From assembly GCA_027604685.1 (NCBI GenBank), contig JADHYX010000092.1, positions 1 to 63,260 on the forward strand: 63,260 nucleotides of DNA, written 5' to 3'. The notes under the pieces are model-generated. The model saw only the letters and a program-made list of their open reading frames with translations, searched no databases and had not been told where the DNA came from. This DNA comes from Lobulomyces angularis (lineage: Eukaryota; Chytridiomycota; Chytridiomycetes; Lobulomycetales; Lobulomycetaceae). Made by a program: the position numbers and the translations under genes. Below, in pieces: positions 12,299 to 24,631 of this stretch (the first letter of the stretch is position 1; every line of letters begins with the position of its first letter).

Positions 12299-13753
12299 TT
12301 AGTTATACCATGATTTACTGGTTAACCGAGAAGCGTATCGATTTGCACCATCACACAGCATAGTAACAATATTTTTTCCCGGTCCCAAAATTTTGGCAAC
12401 TTTCACTGCAGAAACGACATTCAAGGCACTTGAGGCTCCAATGTAAATCCCATCTTTATCTAAGAGATGAAAAACCATTCTAATAGACTCCGCGTCAGGA
12501 ATGTGGAGGGCAGCTTCTTCTGTTAATAATTATAAGTTGACTGAATACCTGTAATATTTTCGATTTCATCTTTCATATTGGCAGTAATTCTCCCTTGACC
12601 AATACCTTCTGTAATCGAACTGTCACCTGTTCTTTCTATTATTCTTTCTTGAACAAACTTATATAGTACTGATCCTGGGGGATCAGCGAGGTAAATTTTT
12701 CTGAACATAAAACAGAATTAAAATTTTATTAATTTTTCTTACGTTGTTGGGGAATTTTCCTTCAGAAATCTAGTAACTCCAGCCAACGTACCTCCACTTC
12801 CAGTAGAACATGTAAAGGCTATTTTTCGTAAAGTTAAAGGTTAAAAAAATTTGTATACCATCCAGTTTGGGACATTGCTGAAGAATTTCCGGTCCAGTTG
12901 TTTTAAAATGCGCAAGTTTATTATCCAGATTGTCAAACTGATTTGTCCACACCGCATTTTGGTGTTCTTCCGCATATTTCCTCGCTTGATGGTTAAAATT
13001 CTGATAAAAAAAGAATTTTTAAAATAAATCAATTTATTACGAAAAACTTACTAAAGGATCAGTAAAAGGACACGGTGGTACCTGGTATATTTCTGCACCC
13101 AACTGCAAAAGCGTATCTACTTTTTCTTTACTTTTGTGGAAAAATTAAAAATTGTAATTAAATTATTAGGATATTATTACCTTTGTGTATTAGGCATAAA
13201 AACTACCAGCTTGTATCCTTTAGCTCGACAAACATGGGCTAATCCAATTCCGGTGTTTCCAGCTGTACCTTCAACAATCTTCCATTTGTAAATTAATAAT
13301 TAAAAGTTTACTTAAATTACCGTTCCTCCAGCTTTTATTTGTCCTTTTTTTTCAGCTTCTTCCACGACAAATAGAGCTGCCCTGTCCTTTATAGATCCAC
13401 CCTATTAACAGGTATTAATTATTAACTCGAAAATACGATCGCAGAGTAATATATATAAATACTAACATACGGGATTCATGAACTCAGCTTTACCAAAAAT
13501 GTTACACCCAGTTTCTTTTATTAAAAGTTTAAGTTTTATAACATATATTAAAAAAAATTCACCTTCGGACAGACTTTTAATCTTAATTAATGGTGTATTT
13601 CCTTAAAATTTTAAAGTATAATTTTCAACCTTTCGACATACCTATTGCACCAAGTAACCCATTAACATAGCTCTTCTTTGCAAACGAAGAAAATTTATTG
13701 CTGCTAATTAAATTTTTGAAACCAGAACTTATAAAACTCTTTTTATTTATCAT
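12299..13753 (-). CDS. Cysteine synthase (O-acetylserine sulfhydrylase), fungal mitochondrial type
   Basis: This PLP-dependent fold-type II enzyme makes cysteine from O-acetylserine and sulfide, or is a close fungal paralog of that enzyme. The PLP lysine lies in [12 protein letters not shown]. The substrate loop is [13 protein letters not shown], and the phosphate-binding glycine loop appears as [11 protein letters not shown]. The VPPCPFTDP segment is typical of the long fungal cysteine synthases. The first 35 residues are Ser/Lys-rich and free of acidic residues ([15 protein letters not shown]), consistent with mitochondrial import. About eight introns of 40-60 nt are present. The protein ends LTSKSWYN. 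A cystathionine beta-synthase is less likely because there is no CBS or haem domain. Confidence 0.9.
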
Positions 13754-14211
13754 TTCAATGCTTTTTTTGGTTTATTTATAATGACGAAATATCTTAAAAA
13801 ATTTTCATGATTCCAACAAATTTTAATTTATGGAAACTTCAGTGCGTTGGGTTGGAAATGGTCAATTATTAAACATTTTCATTTAAAAGAAATTGTTGTC
13901 AACGAAATTTTATATTTTGGAACTCGTTATATCAAAACTGAGTGTCAAAAAATTACTAAGTGTCAAGAGTTTTTTGTCTAATAATCAATGTTTTTTTTCA
14001 GCGTATTTTCCAATCCCAAGCTTTAACTTATATTTTAATATGTGAAATTTGATTGAGGTTCTTCGATGGTTGATATTTCTGCTTATTACCAAAAAATTCA
14101 CATAAAAAAGTTTCGTTTATGTTAATCTCAAATAAGTTTAACATGTTTTTTTAACTTTAAAATTTGTCTAATGATTATCTATTTACACTTTGACACGAAA
14201 AGAAAAAGGGG
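13754..14211. other. Intergenic: cysteine synthase promoter side
   Basis: AT-rich spacer between two minus-strand genes. Nothing beyond the expected promoter and 3' UTR can be supported. Confidence 0.45.
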
Positions 14212-17200
14212 TTAAGATAATTCAAAGCCTTTAGCAGACCTAATCGCGTACAATAGCTTTTCCTTTAGCGTAGCATTTTTTCGGTACGCTGGTAGCTTTA
14301 GCAAATTGAAACAAGTCGAAGCAGTTGGTAATCTGTAATGAATACCGAACTTTTAAGTTAACAGTTGAATTACTTGTCATTACCTTCTGTAATCCTTTCC
14401 TAACCCAACGAAGGATTTAATGACACCGCCAATCTAATTCAAAATACTTAGTGAAGCTTATAAATTAATTACCGTAACACTTCCATCATTTTCGTCCCCA
14501 TCCGAGACATATCTAATACAAAATTGGGGTTGCAAGTGCCGAAAACCTCCTGTAAAACAAAAGTTTAAATTTATAAATAATCACTGCTTACCAACAGGAG
14601 GTTTAGAACAGCTCGTTACAAATTTTAAAAACAGTTTTCGGTCCTCGGAAGATATTTTTTGTAAAAACTAGAATTATTTAATTTACACCAAGCCAATGGT
14701 ATTTACCTTCCAAAATGCGCGGATGGTTGAATGTTGGTCAAAATATCCACCTTCATACTTGGTATGAACTCTTAGTTCATTCACATCTAAAAAAAAATGA
14801 AAAAATTAACTTTACACCAAAATATTCTACCAAAATCGGTATCTTCTCCCGCCATAAGTTTCATTAACTCAGACGGAGAAAATATTCGCAACCATCTATC
14901 GTTTATAATTGATCGAAAACCTTTTATCAGATGATCAAACTCGTTTTTTAACTCTTTGTTTAGTCTAAAATCTGACATTAAATATAAGTATTCAAAGCGG
15001 TTGTCATTGTTGACAATAATATCAGTTCCTCCAACCCTAATCTCCCTAATGACATGCTCTCCAAAAAAGTCCACCTCGTGTGAAAAAGTCAGGGATAGGT
15101 CCTGGCAGTTCCCTATATAAAAATTTATATGGTGATATAACACTCATTGTATTTAATACCTTCATACTTTTTTAAAAATATTAAATTTTTATATAGAACT
15201 TCGTCCAATGATGGTAAATCTTCAAAAAAACAGTACCTGCCTAAAATTTTAGAATAGACAAACAATGGAAAAGGTATATCGATAACTATTCCCTCATATA
15301 AGGCTTTTCCTAGCATGCGTCCTGAAGTTATAATGAAAATGCATGTTAACAGTTTTTCAGTCAGAGTTATTTCCCTTTACCACAAAATTCAAATAGTTCC
15401 AGATTATTTAAACCGTTCACTTTGGCGGTAATTGAAGAAGTCAACGATGGGATAACCGTTCCAATATTGCCTTGAGTTGAAGAAAACAAGTTTAAATTTG
15501 GATCGAAAATCTATGAAGTTAAAAAAATCCGCGTTAATAATAATGATAAATAAAACCTCTGAACAAAGAGCAGACATGAATTCTTTAAACAAACCATGCT
15601 GGTCTATTCCTGTTTCTGGTAAACCTAATTCGGATATAAATTTTATCTACAAAATTTGATAAACTTGAATACAACAATTTTTAATTCTAAAACCTTTATT
15701 GTTTTCTTCAATTTGTCAGCACTAAATCTTGATAACGCAGTAAAGGCATCAACTAATAAGAATTACATCACGAAAATTGCAAACATTTGTTACCTAAAAA
15801 TTGAGAACGCCGTATTATTATTTCTCCACTTATTGTTGTGGCAGAATTTGTTTCCTTATCATATGTTAAAAAATTTCTAAAGATCTCTACTCTAGTTTTC
15901 AATGGAATAGTTTGCGGAAGCTGAGAAAGTATTTTTATACTTCTAAAAAATAGCCGTCATAAAAATTATCCAAGTTGAAACTAAAGTGGAGTTAAAAAAA
16001 AATTACCGAATTTTTTGTTCAGAGTCTTCTTTTTCTTGAATAAATTTTAAAAAATTCTTCTCTTTCACCTCATCAATAATCAACCAGTTTTCATTAGGAG
16101 TAGGCAAAAAACTTTGTCTCTGATTTTTATCGCAGAGCAAATATAAAAATCTTTGCATCGGTTCTATAGCTGAAAACAAAGGCGGTGTCTTATCCAAATT
16201 GTTCCAGTAATAATTAAAACAAAATTTATTTAAAAATATGCACAATTTTTGCAATGATTCTTTCTTTAAAGGTGTTTCTAGTACATACATTTCATCATTA
16301 TCTAGGGTCCTAATTAAATATAAAAAATATTTTAATTTCATGTTAACAGAGGCATACAAGTACAGCAAACAACCTAGCTCACAAAATAATTCTAATATTG
16401 GTACCAACTTTTCCCTATCTAATTAATTGATATTATATTTAAAAGCTATAAAAGTTTTTTTTTTTTTACCCAAATCTTTAACTTGCAATAAAATTTCTAT
16501 TCCGTTACTATTGGAACCAGCTTCCGACAAAAAATTCCAAGAATTTAAAATAATATCTTTGATAAAAGCGATATTGGACAATACCATGGTTTTTTTTTGA
16601 TAGAATATTTTTGTAAAAAGTAGATATACCTCAGCAACATTACTAAAAATCAAAGTTAAGTTCATTAATCCAGAATCTGTCTTTTTTAAAAAATTGTAAA
16701 TGGGACTTGTAAGTTTCCCCTCCTCCTCCTTTATTTTGTGATGCAAAATTGGATTAAACGCCATTAATATTGTTTTATTTTCGTATAAATATGCTAACTG
16801 ATTTAAAACCAAATTAAACAAACTCTCTCTATTCAACGGAGTAGTGAAGTTCTTTCCGTTATACCTATTAGGAAATCAGATTGATGGCATATTATATAAA
16901 AATACTAAACCAGCAGAAAATGGGATGAAATTTATAAGTTCCAATTTTTGATGTGCGCTTTACTTGTTGTTTCAAAGATTTGAATAAAGGTACTAAAACA
17001 TGAAATATTGCAGCGGTAATTTCCGTATTAGTATGACTACTATTTAACATTTTGTAATGTAACTCCGAAATATTTCCAATAAAAAGTAAAATACGTTCCC
17101 CTTCTTGGTAAAAATAGTTTTTCAAAATGTAATCAAGATTTTTTTTTACGTTCAGTTCGTTAATATATCTAAACAATCGCATTTAAAAAATCTGTAAAAA

Positions 17201-18176
17201 AGGTATGGCAAACCTTAAAAAAGCTGAATTCATGAACAACATTTCCACACCACACTTGTCCAAAGTTGAAGAAAACAGCGGTGTTTGCAGAATTAATGTT
17301 AATGATCGAAAAAAAATCTCTTGATTTTGCTGGGTTAAATTTGAAGAGGAAAAAGGAAGAAGCGATATCATTAATAACGCATTTAGCCAAAGAGTATAGG
17401 ATGATAGAGATGCATCGTTTTCAGTTGCTGAAAGTTTTTTTCTAGTAAAAACGTTAAATTTTTCACCTAGAATTACCTACTTCAATTTCATTTTCCAAAT
17501 TGCGTTTAGTCTTTTTTCAATTCCTGTAGAAATAATTCTACAATTATCTTCGTCAATAAAAAAAGTAACAGATATTGCTTGATTAGTCCATTGTTTTTGA
17601 TCAAGCAACAATAACAAAACTCTAATTTCCGGACCTAAAAAAAAAAAAAAAAAATTTGGTAAGGTGAAAGTCTTAAAATTCTAAAAAAATACCAGTCAAG
17701 TATAAAGAGCCGTCTTCATTTACGCCGTTAACTCTATTAATTAATATTTTTATAAATTTTTTCAGAAGTAATGGGTAGCGATGGATAATTTGGAAAGTGG
17801 TTACTTTTAGATGTAGACTGCTTTTTGATAAATCGTGCAAAATCAAATTTTCATTAAAAAAAGATAAGTTGTTTACATTATTCTTATTAACCATGTTAAT
17901 TTGTAAGAAAATTAAAACCGAAATTAGAAACTGTCTGCAATAAATTAACTCAGAAGATTCCTCAAATACATAATTTTTATCAAAATCTAACACCAATTTC
18001 TTAAAACACTTAAATTTTGAATTAGACCTCCAAAACTGAATAATTTTTTTAGCAGCAGTGCGTTTTAAATTTTGAAGTTTTAACTTATCTCTCTCTTCCT
18101 CCCTTTTCTTCCTCTCTTCTAATGCAGATGATACGAAGGAATTTTTATCCTTTTTAAAGTTTAAATCTAAATTCAT
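14212..18176 (-). CDS. HUL5: HECT-type E3 ubiquitin ligase (Hul5/UBE3C family)
   Basis: This is a ubiquitin ligase that forms a thioester on its own cysteine. Hul5/UBE3C acts on proteasome-bound and misfolded substrates to extend chains. An N-terminal helix rich in Lys/Glu/Arg leads into an IQ-like segment ([15 protein letters not shown]), a hallmark of UBE3C/Hul5. A long, poorly conserved alpha-helical middle follows. The C-terminal HECT domain includes [31 protein letters not shown], the LMAGEDTDF segment, [14 protein letters not shown] and the active-site Cys in [14 protein letters not shown] (codon 14311-14313). It ends AKGFELS, matching the family's YAI..A.GF.LS tail. More than a dozen short introns are present. 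The start at 18176 directly precedes the helix and IQ segment. Confidence 0.92.
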
Positions 18177-18264
18177 GTTTTAACAATACTAATTAAAAAT
18201 AGTAATGCTGTTTTTTATTTTGTGTCTGAAGAAATAATAAAAAAAAAAAATTTGAATTATAGAT

Positions 18265-19453
18265 ATGCTTACAACCCACATTCCATGTCGAATTTTTAAA
18301 AGCTTACATAATTCTTTTGCTAAGTTTTCTACTACAAGTATTAACTGTTCAAAATTACCAAAAATGCAAGTGAAGGTGAGGAAAAACAATTCTAACTAAA
18401 ATTATTAAAAATGTTTGTTTCACTGTTAAAAGGTGACAAGAAGAGGAAGGATTAGATATATTCGGAAGCAAAAGGCGTTGAAGGAAAAATTAGGAGATAA
18501 GTATGTGTTATTAAAAAAAATTCCTGAGTTAAACCCACCAATGGTACCTGATCCGGTCTTAAAAGTTATGCCTTACCTAGCTACGCAATCTAATTTTTCT
18601 CCAAGAAAAATTCCAATTGGACAAAAACTAAATAAAATTACGCAAGATTTAGAATTATTAAAACAAAATTCAAAAGGTAAAGGTGAAATTTCAAATACTT
18701 CTAGGAAACCTTCCAAATCTATAAGGGAAATGACCAACGTTCAAATTACCGAAGTAAAAACTAAGCAAGAAAGAGAAAATTTACATTTAAAAGTAGATGA
18801 GTTACCGCTTAAAGAAAATGAAAATTATTTACCTAGTGAAGCTATTTTGCCCAAAGGAGTAAAATTAACGGATTTTAAAAGAATTACGAAAAAGGTTCAA
18901 GTAGAAAAACCATATTTTTCGTATGGTTTGGCCAATAAGGAGGTTTTAAAAGTTTTAAATGATGTCCCTAATTTATTGCAAAATAACTCTAATTTTAATT
19001 CTTTAACTATTGGTGATAACACGAATACCAGTTTAACTGAACAAGCTGAATTGGTTTCTATATCTTTACCAAATAAATTTTCTTAGTATTATTTAGGTAC
19101 GGAGGTCAGTTTCTCTTGAAAACGCTTCTGCACAAGATTTATTTAAATTTAATAAAGAAAGATTAATGGCGATTTTTGGAAAGCATTTGATTGATTCAGG
19201 AAGTAGCTCTGTTCAAGCCGCAATTTTCACCCTTCGAATTGTTCAAATGAAGGAGCATTTAAAAAAAAATAAAAAAGACATTTCGACGAAAAGAGCATTA
19301 TTTTCGTGGGAGAGTAAAAGAACTAAAGTTTTAAGATACTTAAGAAAAAAGGTAATTTGCTTGTTTTTTTTTTTTTATTAATTGCAAAACTAGGACATTA
19401 AGGAATATGTTTTAACTTGCAAAGCTTTAGGGATATCGCCTCAACCTAATTAA
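18265..19453 (+). CDS. MRPS28: Mitochondrial small-subunit ribosomal protein uS15m
   Basis: A bacterial-type S15 of the mitochondrial ribosome. The recognisable S15 domain is at the C terminus: GSSSVQAAIFTLRIVQMKEH, then LKKNKKDISTKRAL, SKRTKVLRYLRKKD and a terminal ISPQPN. The N-terminal extension of more than 200 residues is basic and low in complexity, as in yeast Mrps28. I place the start at the ATG at 18265, which opens MLTTHIPCRIFKSLHNSF, a convincing mitochondrial presequence. It joins the next exon through an intron ending just before 18433. A later ATG at 18364 is possible. The intron starting GTTTCT near 19053 must be removed to avoid an in-frame TAG. It is divergent from the HECT ligase, with starts 88 nt apart, so the two probably share a promoter. 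Confidence 0.85.
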
Positions 19454-19561
19454 ATATACATACAGTAAATGGAACTTACTTTTTAAATTAGAGTTAGTAA
19501 TAAATTTTTCCCATTAAACCCTTTTCCTAATTCTTCAAAATCCTAATTATATAATTTTATA

Positions 19562-21551
19562 ATGGAATCATTTTGTACGAATGTACTTGAAAGTTATACG
19601 GTAATATCAGCTAATGCTATGCACATTGAAATTCAAGAAAGTATTCATAAGTAAGACTTGTGATAAAAATCAAATTAAACACTGTCTCTAGTTTAAGCAA
19701 ATCCAACATGAGAGAAATATTTGCTTTTTTACATACAAGAGTAAAAACCAAACAACAGTTAAAATCATTTCGACGTTTTATCAGACAGACCTCTTCCTCT
19801 TCCAACCACAGTAAAATAGAAAGCATAACAGACTTAGATAAAAAAATTAACGATTTAAAAAATAAAGAGAAGCAATTAAATGAAAAAATTGAAAAATTGA
19901 CTAACAATATTGACCGATTAAGCTCCATTGTTACAGAAAAAGAAAATGCTGCACAATTTCAAGGTAATGTAAGTTCTCAGTTGATTTAAGCAAAAATTTA
20001 GAGTCCATTATCTCCAAGTCAAAGTGTAATATCCTAAGCTTAAGAGAAAAGTCTCTACAGCTAGCTACAATACTAAAAAATGCTAAAGAGCACATCTCAT
20101 GGTGTCAAGGAAACGCAAACAGTTTAAAGGAACTTGGGAGGTTTTCAAAAATTTCCTTTATTATTTAATCCAAATAGCTTTGTCCCTTCTGTTAATAACC
20201 GGCAAAAAATATCTCAAATACTATGCGGCCTTGAGGAAGCAGTAGTTGTTGGACTGGCTAACCATCAAAACCTCAACTTAAAACCTATCATCGTAATAAT
20301 TTAAATAAATGTAGTTAATCAATCTTTATTCTAGTTAAATAATGTTTCCCAAGTAGAATTGGTAGGACATTTTCTTACTACAACAGCAGTGAATATAGAA
20401 TTTTCTCGGTGTCAAGATAACAACTGTTTTACTCCTAATATTGTACACAATATTAGGCTCAATCAAGTGAACGATTTTAAAAAGTTTCAAAAATTAGGAG
20501 AGAAAAATAAAAATAATGAAACAATAATTAGTGAATTTGAAGCTGTGATTAGGAAAAATACTTCCAATGCTCTGTGGTGATAAGCATTATCATTTTTTTG
20601 CAGAATTATTTTAATTAATCATTACATTCAAAAAGTATGGAAAAAAAGTCCAAGCTGAAACTCATGACAAAGATTAATCAATTTTTAAAAAATTACGTTC
20701 TTGAGAAAGCTAAATTAAGGGATTTTGGCTTTGATTACAAACTTCTTGAGAGTTTGAATGAAGACATTAAATATAAAATTAAAAGCAAGGTATAACTTAC
20801 ATTATTTTTGATTAATTTGGTTTTCCCTCATACTAGAATGTTTCAAAAACCAAAATTAATGCGTTATCGAACTCTATTTTAGAAAATTTTGAAGGAGTAA
20901 AAATATTGAGGAAGGAGGTAAGTAAAATTTTTTAAGACACCATTAAATACTTTTTCAATAGAATAATGAATATGGAGATATATTACAACAACAATTAGCG
21001 AATTTTATGGCCGTATTGGGAACATTTAAGAGTTCTACTATTACAACTGCAAGAAGTTTTTTATTATTGCAAGAAAACAAGAAAAACAGCTCAAAATTTG
21101 AAACTGAACACGTTGCAATTTTAAATACATTAAATTTCCCTAGTTTCTTGAATCACACTGAGATATTTCAACATATTGGAAAAAAAAAGGACTTCATCAA
21201 TTTCATTAAATTTTTTTTCATGAAAAATGGAATAGATTGGAATTCTAGTAAAATTGAAAATTGCAGTTTCACCAATATATTTTCTACAGATAGCTTGGTT
21301 ATTGAAAAAAATGACGCAGTAATAGCGGAATTGATTGGTAATTCATTTTAATAGTTTAAATCACAGCTGTTAATTTATTAGGTAAAATAAAGAATAACTA
21401 CGAATTTTACAAAACAGAAATTATTCCCTTACTGAATGACAGTATAACGAAAAGCTTGGAAAAGTGCATTGCATTCAATGAAATGAAGGAATTTGAAAGT
21501 GAGTGGGCAAATTACCACCAGTTTTTAACAAGAATTAGTATCAACATCTAA
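19562..21551 (+). CDS. Coiled-coil protein, probable augmin subunit (HAUS5/AUG5-like)
   Basis: After splicing of about eight short introns the frame encodes a mostly alpha-helical protein of roughly 480-500 residues. Residues about 33-60 read LSKSNMREIFAFLHTRVKT followed by KQQLKSFRRF. These resemble the conserved N terminus of HAUS5/AUG5 (a Cys/Gly-rich motif, then W.fl..rV.s...v..ir.n). A coiled coil rich in K/N/E/L follows (ITDLDKKINDLKNKEKQLN). The C terminus carries MKEFESEWANYHQFL, which sits where HAUS5 proteins have their conserved E.W motif. If correct, it would belong to the augmin complex that nucleates microtubules from microtubules. The similarity is short and the call is tentative. 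The intron near 20578 is inferred with its acceptor just before 20637. Confidence 0.45.
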
Positions 21552-21834
21552 GACCACCAAAGCGTTTTATTGAAACTGAACAATTCATTTTAGTAAATAG
21601 AGCAATACTATAGCTCCCTGGTATCTTCTTTGTAGGAAAATTTTTAGTTGAAAAAAAAATAAAAAAAAGTCAACAAATGCAGATAATATAAAAGAAAATG
21701 TACATTAATGTACTTTGATGCTGTTTTGAATTTTTGTATTAGATTATTTTTTTTTCACAAATTTTTATGTGGCTTTTCTTACCCAAATTTTATTTATAAT
21801 TACATTCACTTAAAGTTTTACAGCTTTAAAGAGA
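21552..21834. other. Short AT-rich spacer upstream of the first metalloprotease-like gene
   Basis: Very AT-rich sequence between two plus-strand genes. No feature is supported beyond the expected 3' UTR and promoter. Confidence 0.4.
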
Positions 21835-23544
21835 ATGAAGAATTTGTTAATTTTAGCTTCAGTTGCTATTTTTTGTAGCAGCATTCCCTTGAATGAGAAT
21901 AAGAATGTAATAACTAGGTATGATGTAGATTTTCAATCATTTCAGGATTCCAACAAAGTCATCAAATTGTCAACTTTTGAAAGTTTGTCAAATTCAAAAC
22001 TTCACAGTTTCGATAAAGAAACTGTGAACAGTAACTTGAAACCTACTGATACACCATTTTTCATCGATTTTTCCTGTGACAACAATGTGGCGGTTGAAAG
22101 GTATTCACTCATGTTAATACAGAAATTAATAACTTTTTAGATGTAATTTTGCTCAGCAAGGATTCATAAACGTATCAATTATAAACATTTTGTATTTTTC
22201 TGCTTAAATTACCTCTGTTTTTTTTTTTAGGCTGGTAACAGGATTGCACAAGCTTTAAACATTAAAAATACAATTAACGTTAAAGCAACATTTAGGAGGT
22301 AAATTACTATATAATATGTTTGAAAATAATTTTAATGCAAATTTAATCCTTTTTATAGTTTTTGTAATAACTCTGAAAATTGCACTCATTCAAACACTTT
22401 AGGACAAGCCGCTCCTGCTGCGTATTTTGTATGTGGATACATCCTATAAAACCTTATCTCTTAATTTTTTCAATTATTAGAGTGCGAGACCAATTTCAGA
22501 AGAAGTTAATTGGTACTTTTATCCTCAGGCGCTAGTAAAGCAATTAAAGCACAATACAGGATTATCTTATAATCAGTATGATATTTTGGCGGACTTCAAT
22601 TCCGATTTTGATTATTGGTTTTCCACTAACTCTACCCCGATACAGCCACATGGTAAATTTGTTTTTATAAAGATCTTTTTTAAAACTGTGTGTTAAGAAA
22701 CCTCCTTTGAATTTGTTGTATCGCACGAATTTACACACGGTTTAGGATTTGATACTGCGTGGTCAAATTGGGGCACTTTATTCAGTAGTGTTGCAACCGC
22801 ATCAAATTATTTAGCTCCATTACCTTTCATTCAAGGTAATAATGCAAAAAATTCAACAGTTCCAAATTTTCAACCTATGACAATATTTGATAAATTTACT
22901 TATAATTCCAATGTTTCCATGATCGAATATGCTCAAGTTATTTATAAATATGGTAAAAAACTTCGATTCATTATTTTCCTTTTATTTTATTTTATTTTTT
23001 TCAAGTTAACCCTAACACTTTTATTAATTTTGTAAATGGATTTGAAAAATCGGCAGAACCATTTGAATCAGCAAAAAAAGTGTTTAAAATTGTTTCGACT
23101 TTAAAATCTTTACAATTTATTGGAAGTGATTTGCCATCTGCAACAAAAGAGACTCTATTGCTTAGCACGTTGGATGGATTGTATAAGCAAGGTTCGTCTA
23201 TATCACATGTAGATTTAGGTACATATCTGGAAACGCCCGACTTTTTGATGGTACCTGCTGTACAATCATTAACTGGCAAGACCCTTGATGAAATTATTAT
23301 CAAAAATACTAATAATGGGGATATAGCACCGAAGCTAATATATGGGCCCAAAACTTTGGCATTACTATCTTCTTTGGGTTATGCGACACATTCTATCCCT
23401 GCACAATTGGAAATTCAAATCAACCCCAATAGCTTAGGCTCACCTTTTATATCCAAAAACCCAAAGGACGATATATCTGCTGCAGTTACCATAAATTATA
23501 AATTGCAACTTTATTCTTTATTTTTATTTTTTTTGCTTCTTTAA
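21835..23544 (+). CDS. Secreted, probably GPI-anchored HExxH metalloprotease-like protein (copy A)
   Basis: The protein starts with a signal peptide (MKNLLILASVAIFCSSIPL) and ends with a hydrophobic tail after a polar stretch, as expected for a GPI signal. The core carries HEFTHGLGFDTAW, an HExxH zinc motif. Upstream lie GNRIAQALNI and conserved Cys (FCNNSENC), then GQAAPAAYF and QALVKQLKHN. Downstream are SHVDLGTYLETPDFLMVPA and LTGKTLDEII. I recognise this layout from uncharacterised secreted proteins of early-diverging fungi (Mucoromycota-like). The motif does not fit the HExxHxxGxxH metzincin pattern, because position 11 is Thr. The third ligand may be the later His in SHVD. A paralog lies at 27349. 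About seven introns are present, some at the same positions as in the paralog. Substrate unknown. Confidence 0.7.
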
Positions 23545-23742
23545 TTTAGCACTTGCTTTTGTGTTGTCTCAATAGATTTAAATTTTTTTAGAAATTGTAA
23601 ATTAGATATATTATATGAGAAAAAAGTAAATAAAACTAAGTTGGTGTACTTATTTAATTCAACACATTGAACATAAAAATTTTATAAAAACAATTGATTA
23701 CAAAAAAAAAAATTCATTGTAAGTATTAACAATAAAAAAAAA

Positions 23743-24631
23743 TTATCTGCGACGATTTCTTCTTCTCTCATCTCTTTTACTCTTATCATCATTCAACAAA
23801 ACTAATATTCTTATAAACAATTGGAAAATATCAACATATAGGTTTAGGGCATCCCTTTTAGATTAAAAATTAATATTATTTTAATTTGTATAAAAAATCA
23901 TACTTTAATTCGTCTTTTTTACCAGCATTTGCCCTTTGAATCATAAGTTGAGTATCGTAAATTAAATAGATTGAAAAAAGTGCAATTCCCAAGTATAATT
24001 CGATCACTTGCAATTTGCTAAAAGCCAAAAAATATAAAAGATTATGATTCAACTACAAATAAACAATTATGCAGTACCTTGAGTAAACAAACCACTGCAT
24101 CATTTGCACCCAGAATAAAATACCCATTGTAGAAGATAACAAACCAGCAGAATACATGTTATTCGGAGATTTCATAGCTGAATAGGTAAAACAAACAAAT
24201 AGGACGGCAACAGCACCTAGACTTACCACAATTGAACCAGGATTGTGGAATCCAACAAATCCTAGTAGTGGACTGATTGCAAAACCCTTCATCAATAAAA
24301 TTAAAACATTTATATTTTTAATCAAACATACCTTTGATGCTGCAAATGTGTATAAAAGATATTTTCTGGTGTTATAATTTTGAGTAGTTGGAGTTATAAA
24401 GAAAAAAGCGATCATTGAAATAAAGGTAGTTAAAAACGCTATTTCTGTAAAAGCATTAAAAAAGGCATATTTCAAACTCAGGTAACAACAAACTGCTGAG
24501 ATTGCGAACAACTGACTCAACACTGTATATGTGTTAGTAAGATGTAGTTTTACTTGTGAAGATATTGGAATTGAAAATTGATGGGCTTGAAATTTAATTT
24601 CTTGTAGGATATCGTTCAAGTTGAAACTCAT
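23743..24631 (-). CDS. BXI1: Bax inhibitor-1 family protein (TMBIM6/Bxi1)
   Basis: This is a multi-TM ER membrane protein of the BI-1 (UPF0005) family linked to calcium leak and stress tolerance. The start MSFNLNDILQEI is followed by HLTNTYTVLSQLFAISAVCCY, truncated here at the family's first TM. Six or seven TM segments follow, including FAISPLLGFVGFHNPGSIVV. The C-terminal signature reads IYDTQLMIQRANAGKKDE, then DALNLYVDIFQLFIRIL, and ends in a basic tail (KSKRDERRRNRRR), as in TMBIM6. Four short introns are present. It converges on metalloprotease copy A with only 198 bp between stops. Confidence 0.9.

Noticed and set aside
21835..23544. Assignment to leishmanolysin (M8) for the HExxH proteins
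   Set aside because: M8 needs HExxHxxGF plus a distal His in a particular context and a Met-turn. The motif here is HEFTHGLGFDT with Thr where a metzincin has its third His, and the rest of the protein does not follow M8.
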